In this document: in pieces, positions 58,554 through 64,000 of the stretch | How positions within the stretch are numbered: the first letter of the stretch is position 1 | How the letters are laid out: every line of letters begins with the position of its first letter | Origin: Plecoglossus altivelis | Taxonomy: Eukaryota; Chordata; Actinopteri; Osmeriformes; Plecoglossidae | NCBI GenBank assembly: GCA_036571765.1 | Contig: BROE01000013.1 | Span: 14,262,999-14,326,998, forward strand | Reading direction: 5' to 3' | Length of the DNA: 64,000 nt | Translations under genes and position numbers: made by a program | Notes under the pieces: generated by a model | Told to the model about the DNA's origin: nothing | What the model saw: only the letters and a program-made list of their open reading frames with translations | Databases searched by the model: none

Positions 58554-60343
58554 CAGGTATGAGAAATAGAGGGGACAGAGATAAAGGTTTAAGGGACTTT
58601 TCAAAACAGTTGACATATTCCAAGGACCTCTCCTTCCCTCACCTCAGCTCTGACTGGCGCCTGCACCTGAGAGGCATGCTGGACTGTGAGGAGCCATTTG
58701 AGAAAAATGACTTGGCACCTCCCTTTGACCTCAAAGGCATGTGACCAGCACATCTGTTTAGCTGGCAGGAGTGCGGCATCTTGCCGACCAATGATCTCAC
58801 AGGCATTTTCTCAGGGGTTCTGAATTTCATCCTCAACACACTCAGAAAACAATGGATCGTTTCATCCCTGTGTTTGGAATAACTTAGTTCACATGACAAT
58901 GAGGCTGTACAGTTGTTTGCAAGGGACAATGAAGAAGGTCATTTATTTTGTCTTTACCATGGATCCAAGCTTCTGCTGCAAAAAGCCTGTACAAATATTA
59001 TACAAAATATTTTGCTAAAATAGCAACATTTCGTTGATGGTTTGAACATCAACACAAATGTGTTCCATTCTCTGTTACGCAACCCTTAAAATGGGTAGAC
59101 ACATTTGACCACATGTTAACCTTGACAGAACACTTAAATAGTTTGATATAGCTACCCACTGTGTCTATTTGATCATGGTTTGAACAGACAGCCTTTATTT
59201 ATAGCCAGGGCTTATCCTAAATTTCACTACCAGAAAGGCACGGCCAATTCAGTTTGTGACACAAAGATTTTTTTTTTCTTTAATCTCGTCCACCCCATTA
59301 AAAGCCTTATCAGCTTGCATAAGACGCAGTAGGAAGATAAGAGAGGGAAAAACTAATATAAGCTGCACAATGTCAGGCGTTATGATGTCAGGGCCCTGAG
59401 TGTTGCTGTGGAGATGGAGAGGGCGATTAGAGAGACACAAACAGGGTGGAGGAGTCAACAGACTGTTAATAAGTCAGTCACATGACTCTGACAAGCCAGT
59501 TGATATTTATCTAATGTTCTTTTTTCTTGAATATACATTGAGCAGACTTGATGTCTTCTGGATCAAAATGAATACCTCCAGTTTCAGATGCTCTTTGTAC
59601 CTGTCTTCTAATATTTGTCAGAAGAGTGCCTCACTTTAGCTCTCCAAATATAAAAGCTCGAGAGATGTTCAGAGAAGGAGAGAAACCAAGGGAGACGTGA
59701 ACATCAGTTAAATATTATTTCCCCCTCAGAGCTACATCAGTTGGAGAGGGCCGAGGGTTGAATTGGGATACAAGAGGCTGGCTCTGGTCCAACGGTCTTC
59801 CTCCTCTGTCCCAAGAGGGTACTTGTTCTCGCTCTCCCTCTCTCATGAATTTATAAGAAGAGAGGAATGCTGTAAGAAAACCTGGCGCAAATTTCTCCTG
59901 GCCCATCCTCAATGCTTTCAAATGTATGAGGGCCGGGAGAGGAGCGACCACTTAGGGAAGAAGAGGAGAGAGGACATGTGCCAGGGCTTGAAAGGGGTGA
60001 GGTGTCGGAGGATTGAGACGAAGGCCTTTCGTGTTCAGAGCCTGTCGAGGTCATCTACAGCTTCACTGAGTCGGAGGTTAAGGCTTCTCCTCTTAACCTG
60101 GGAGAGGAACACGCACTCTCTCGTGTCAAAGGGATTAAAGAAAATGCTAGATTCTGTGTCAGACTAGTCTGAAACAAAACATGTCGACAGTAAAGGAAGT
60201 TTCTAAACATAAACATGTATTTGAGCCCTCAGTGGGATTTGTCCCTGTTACATGACTGTACTGTTGCTACAGCTTCAGCTTCAACATCCCCTGGGAGGGA
60301 GCTGCACAGAAGAGATATGCACCAGACTACTCTCACCTGTCAA

Positions 60344-60490
60344 CACACCCTGGACACGCACATGCCAACACACACGAGTACGCTGCACCTCAAACATAAC
60401 ACCTTCCAGCAAACACGCAACACACACACGCACTTGCCAACTCACAGGTTGAGATACACAGCACCGCATACACCCTGCCACATGCTCACG
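60344..60490. repeat. Loose CA-rich tract
   Basis: Interspersed ACAC, CACGCA and CAACAC words of low purity over about 150 bases. Confidence 0.6.
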
Positions 60491-60659
60491 CACTGTCAAA
60501 TCAGCATCACCTCAGGCCAATGCTAGGTGCTTCTGTGCCACAGCGACATTGAATTTCAGGGGAAACACTGACAGATAATTTATTTTAGTTGGTGGCTATC
60601 TTTCTTTTTGTGTTCACAGTTTAAATAATACGCCCCTAGATACAGTATGGAGCAGGATG

Positions 60660-60801
60660 TGATGTGTGTGAGTGGGGTGGATGTGTGTGTGGATGTGCGT
60701 GTGTGCGTGGATGTGTGTGAGGGGGTGGATATGTGTTTGTGGATGTGTGTGTGTGCGTTGATGTGTGTGAGGGGGTGGATGTGTGTGAGGTGGTGCGATG
60801 G
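60660..60801 (+). repeat. GTGGATGTGTGTG minisatellite, left array
   Basis: Units built on GTGGATGTGTGTG with GAGGGG or TGCGT linkers. The same unit family reappears at 61308-61741 after about 500 bases of largely non-repetitive sequence. The left edge of that interval is a CpG-rich patch (GGCTCGATGCGCCGGG and ACGCGGCAAGCG). Confidence 0.9.
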
Positions 60802-61307
60802 AGAGGCTCGATGCGCCGGGTGAAAAAACGCGGCAAGCGTGTGTGTGAGGTGGAGCGAGGCACGTGGATAGGGTGTGGGTGACGGAGTGGCCGGATGGGT
60901 GTGGGTCGGTGCCTGAGAGTGTGTGCTGTGGGGCCAGTGGATGTTGGTTTTTGGTGTCGGTGATGGTTAATTGTGTTTGGGGACGTGTGATGTGATCTGT
61001 TAGTCGAGAAGGTGCGCAGGATGGTGAAGGGATTTTGGATGATGTGCTGAGAGAGTTTAAGGGTGGATGTGTATGGAACAGGGAGTGACCTGTAGCATAT
61101 TTGCTAGTTGTTGTGCCGAGAAGTCGTGCATTTGATTGTTTGATATGTGGCTATTTTCTTGATCAGGACATAATCTGCTATAGTTCAAGAACGTGCTCCT
61201 TTTAATGTATGAGACTATTACTAAACATCTTTTCTGAACAATTGACTTTTCACAAGCCATCATGGACCTGGTCAAACTTCTTTTGCTTCTTCTCTAAGTT
61301 GGAAACC
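60802..61307. other. Spacer between two arrays of the same minisatellite
   Basis: The left part (to about 61075) is G/T-rich and looks like heavily decayed array. The right part is ordinary AT-rich sequence. No gene recognised. Confidence 0.5.
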
Positions 61308-61682
61308 GTGGATGTGTGTGAGGGGGTGGATGTGTGTGAGGGGGTGGATGTGTGTGAGGGAGTGGATGTGTGTGGGGGGTAGATGTGTGTGTGGGGGTGG
61401 ATGTGTGTGTGTGTGCGTCAATGTGTGTGAGGGGGTGGATGTGTGTGAGGGAGTGGATGTGTGTGGGGGGTAGATGTGTGTGTGGGGGTGGATGTGTGTG
61501 TACGTGGATATGTGTGAGGGGGTGGATGTGTGTGAAGGGGTGGATATGTGTGTAGGGGTGGATTTGTGTGAGGGGGTGGATGTGTGTGAGGGGTGGGTGT
61601 GTGTGTGGTGGTGGATGTGTGTGTGTGTGTGCGGATGTGTGTGAGGGGGTGGATGTGTGTGTTTGTGTGTGTGTGTGTGTGG

Positions 61683-61713
<31 letters not shown>

Positions 61714-61741
61714 GATGTGTGTGTGTGTGTGTGTGTGTGGA
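61308..61741 (+). repeat. GTGGATGTGTGTGAGGGG minisatellite with 91-bp higher-order period
   Basis: The basic unit is 18 bases. Segments 61332-61422 and 61423-61513 repeat with a 91-base period and are identical over roughly the first 75 bases, showing block duplication. The right end (61656-61739) collapses into GT microsatellite. Cys-Val and Thr-His frames of up to 114 codons on both strands are repeat translation. Confidence 0.93.
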
Positions 61742-62035
61742 CGTACGTAAGTATGAATTCATACGTGTTTGTGAAAGTGTTGGACTACTGCACCTTTTTC
61801 AGCTTTTCTACTAGCTTGAGCTCATAGATCTGCCTACAGAAACATTAGAAAGCTTAATTTCAGGCTGACCCTGTGAAGACACCTGTCTCCTGATATAGAA
61901 GTTAATAAGAGAGGCAACAGCTGAAGTTAATGTGGGTTAATTGGTTATTTAGTTGCACAGACATGACAGAGTGCCTTGTTGTTACACAATCAATCTAGGT
62001 TGAGAGCAGAAGGAGTAGAAGTTTGGTGTCCCCAT

Positions 62036-62204
62036 CTATCTCTCTCTTTCTTTCTATTTATCTGTCTCTCTCTGTGTGTGTCTCTCTCACTGTGTCTCTG
62101 TGTGTGTCTCTGTTTGTGTCTCTCTGTGTCTGTGTGTGTGTCTCTGTGTTTCTCTACCTGTCTCTCTCTGTCTCTCTCTCTGTGTCTCTGTGTCTTGCTC
62201 TGTA
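62036..62204. repeat. TCTC/TGTG/TCTG compound tract
   Basis: CT, GT and TCTG words interleaved over about 170 bases, without purine A except at a few sites. Confidence 0.88.
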
Positions 62205-62631
62205 GCAGCATTATTCCCGGCTGAGTGGATCCGATGGGCCACAGCTAGAACTACACCGAGCCGAAACAAATCCAATGTACATTGCTCACTCAATAAGTCT
62301 TTGATTATGATAATGTGTGTGATGGGGTGCCAGCCTCTGGTTTGAAATAAGTAGCACAGAGTGGAGTTGATTTAACTGTACTGTGTGATACAGCCCGGTG
62401 TTAAGAGACATCCTTTTAGGCTGCATAAAGGATGGACAAGGGTGACATAATAGAACTGCAAATATGATTGCAGTAACCTTAATCATGTAGAGGAAGCTTT
62501 CAAATCTATATAATGGAAAATAGACAGTGACAAAGTCATTTTAACAGTATGCGCTGCCATTATTTCCAAATGTGCGAGGAATTAGGCTTGGGGGCTTGGG
62601 AAAACCTAGCAAAGGATATCTGGACGGGTAT

Positions 62632-62677
62632 GTGGATGGATGGACGGACAGACCGTTGCATGGATTGATGGATGGAT
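62632..62677. repeat. Imperfect GGAT tetranucleotide tract
   Basis: GGATGGATGGACGGACAGACC followed by GATTGATGGATGGATGGA, a decayed tetranucleotide array. Confidence 0.85.
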
Positions 62678-62776
62678 GGAGGGAACAATAGACAGATGTC
62701 TGGGCCCTCTCTAATTGGAGTTATTGTTGCTGTATCGTGATGAGTAATAGGTGTGTTGTGTCTAACTCCTGCTCCG

Positions 62777-62843
62777 GCACCCCACCACCACCGCCACCAC
62801 CGCACCCCCCCCCACCCACGCCCCCCTGCACCCCCCCAGCCCA
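62777..62843 (-). repeat. C-rich (CCA/CCC) tract
   Basis: CCACCACCACCGCCACCACC passes into C9 and two C6-C7 runs. The minus strand is G-rich with G4 potential, opposite in strand to the other long G runs. Confidence 0.88.
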
Positions 62844-63464
62844 GCACTCCAGTCCCCCAGGGACAGAGGCTATTACAGGGAGCTAAGCGTGTCAGAGGTG
62901 CCCAGTGACCCAGAGAGCCTGGTAATCAAACAACAGTTTCCTCCATTACTGCTGTGTAACCCTGCTGTAGTGCTACACTTGTTCTGGAACTTCTTCCTTT
63001 TTTCTTGTATTTTAGCTTTGTCAAATAAAATAAAAAAAACATTGTAGAGGAAAAACGGCGAAAAAGATTGTATTAATCAAGGAATTTGTCCTTTTGGGAG
63101 ACGTGTTTAATTGTCCTTTATACTGGGGACATCCAGGATGAACTCAAACTACAAAGTGTACTTGACAAGGAGTACAGAGTTTTGTATCGCCCATTACACA
63201 ATGAGGAAAACAGACTTGTGGTGTGGTAAACCAGCAGCTCTTGAGTGTGTCATCGACACGCTGTGGCCACAGCACCTCAGACCATTAATTCTCTTCATCA
63301 TCCAGGACTCATTGGTCTGCCATAATGTTCACTGATATTCAGAGAGACCGCAAGTGAAATGTTTACTTCATGGTTTGCTGGCACCATGTTTCTGTTGACC
63401 TTCAGCGATGCAAACTGTCCCAGGACTTTATTAGCTTTAACCGTGTTGTGCCGTGCAGGGCTGA

Positions 63465-63872
63465 TTGCCTCAAGTGACCATTAAAACGTTAAGCATCAGC
63501 ACATACCTCTCCACGAAACACAAAGTCCCAGTCTGGTTGGTGGACCAGGCCTTGGCCCGCTTTCCCCTACAAGACGCACCTCTACGCAGGCACAGGTTGT
63601 CCTGGTTGATGGTCATTACTCACATCCCTCCCATTCTCACCCAGAGGCGGGAGGCTCAGTGTTCTACCAGACGGGTGTTCTGCTTAACATCCTTGGAGAC
63701 GTGTTGCGTTATTGTTGGGTCGTTCATCGCGGCGTACATCTGGACTTGCGGTGTCCCAAAACCTCAACAGCTTTATCCTTCCAGCGCCGAAACGTTTTGG
63801 GTGAGCATGCCCGGGGCCTGGCAGGTGCGTCGGCAACTGAGCCACAAGCTGGTCAAATACCAAGACCTATAA
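63465..63872 (+). other. Overlapping open frames in a CpG-rich block, unrecognised
   Basis: One plus frame starts with a possible CTG/ATG-less opening near 63465 and runs to 63872. A second plus frame is open from about 63491 to 63919 and includes GGSVFYQTGVLLNILGDVL. Two frames open together for over 400 bases mostly reflects high G+C and few A/T-rich stop codons. Neither matches a known family. A real exon in the second frame cannot be excluded. Confidence 0.14.
63541..63840. promoter_or_regulatory. CpG-rich block
   Basis: About 18 CpG dinucleotides in 300 bases by hand count, roughly 0.8 of that expected from its G+C content. Most of the window appears CpG-depleted. The block is possibly a small CpG island or a recently arrived GC-rich segment. 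Confidence 0.35.
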
Positions 63873-63932
63873 AAGTACACATAAATCACCTGTACAGCCC
63901 CAGCTGCTGCAGACGATAGGGCTTGGCTGAGA

Positions 63933-64000
63933 GATGATAGGGGGAGAGGGTGGAGGAGAGAGAGAAGGGGGAGAGAGATAGAGATAGAGGGATGAAAAGA
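63933..64000. repeat. GA-rich purine tract at window end
   Basis: GAGA, GGGAGAG and GATAGAGATAGAG words continuing to the last base. It probably extends beyond the window. Confidence 0.85.

Larger units (their letters stand above)
57346..60659. other. Unique sequence with a TG/AAAG/GA compound array
   Basis: Contains the compound array at 58338-58550. Enhancer-like unique blocks lie at 59275-59420 (CTTATCAGCTTGCATAAG, AGATAAG) and 59700-60170, and a loose CA tract at 60344-60490. The 134-codon plus frame at 59763-60167 is not recognised. Confidence 0.55.
61742..64000. other. Unique sequence with CT, GGAT and C-rich tracts
   Basis: Contains tracts at 62036-62204, 62632-62677 and 62777-62843, a CpG-rich block at 63541-63840 and a purine tract from 63933 to the end. 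An AT-rich block at 61845-61985 (GTTAATGTGGGTTAATTGG) has enhancer texture. No gene recognised. Confidence 0.55.

Noticed and set aside
61418..61762. 114-codon Thr-His-rich minus frame
   Set aside because: Direct translation of the TG minisatellite with no flanking coding signal.

Overview
This window reads as non-coding nuclear DNA from a vertebrate, most probably a ray-finned (teleost-type) fish. The base composition leans to A+T. Long dinucleotide arrays (CA/GT, CT/GA, TA) occur every few kilobases, with several short minisatellites, purine or pyrimidine tracts and G-homopolymer runs. AT-rich unique sequence with homeodomain, octamer, GATA and SOX-like words lies between them, as is common in intergenic or long-intron DNA near developmental genes. 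No rRNA, intact tRNA, CRISPR array, prokaryotic operon or autonomous transposon was seen. The organism assignment is inference from sequence style and from one SINE-like fragment.

Layout. 1-12 kb is mostly unique sequence with one GT array, a dispersed-repeat-like patch near 0.7 kb, a minus-strand candidate exon at 7.0-7.3 kb and a small CpG-rich block at 10.5 kb. 12.6-19.2 kb holds TG/TA, ACTC/ACTT, CA and TC arrays, a decayed tRNA-Cys-like element at 14.8 kb and a SOX-like palindrome at 15.6 kb. 19-32 kb is the only stretch where several plus-strand splice-like signals line up. An ATG-led open exon at 24.2 kb ends at a consensus donor, and possible terminal exons at 27.0 and 30.3 kb are both phase-compatible with it. 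32-47 kb is mostly unique and enhancer-like, with a 23-bp minisatellite at 38.7 kb and a SINE-like B-box fragment at 44.0 kb. 47-64 kb is the most repeat-dense part: a GGTCCTG minisatellite, CA/CG, GA and pyrimidine tracts, a CTCF-like site at 50.9 kb, a 29-bp tandem triplet at 56.9 kb and a large TG-rich array with a 91-bp higher-order period at 60.7-61.7 kb.

I recognise no protein-coding gene by family. The open reading frames of 60-255 codons are mostly what chance and repeats would give. The few that coincide with good splice or initiation signals are listed as candidates at low confidence. If any gene crosses this window, it is most likely present as introns, a lncRNA or a lineage-specific transcript.
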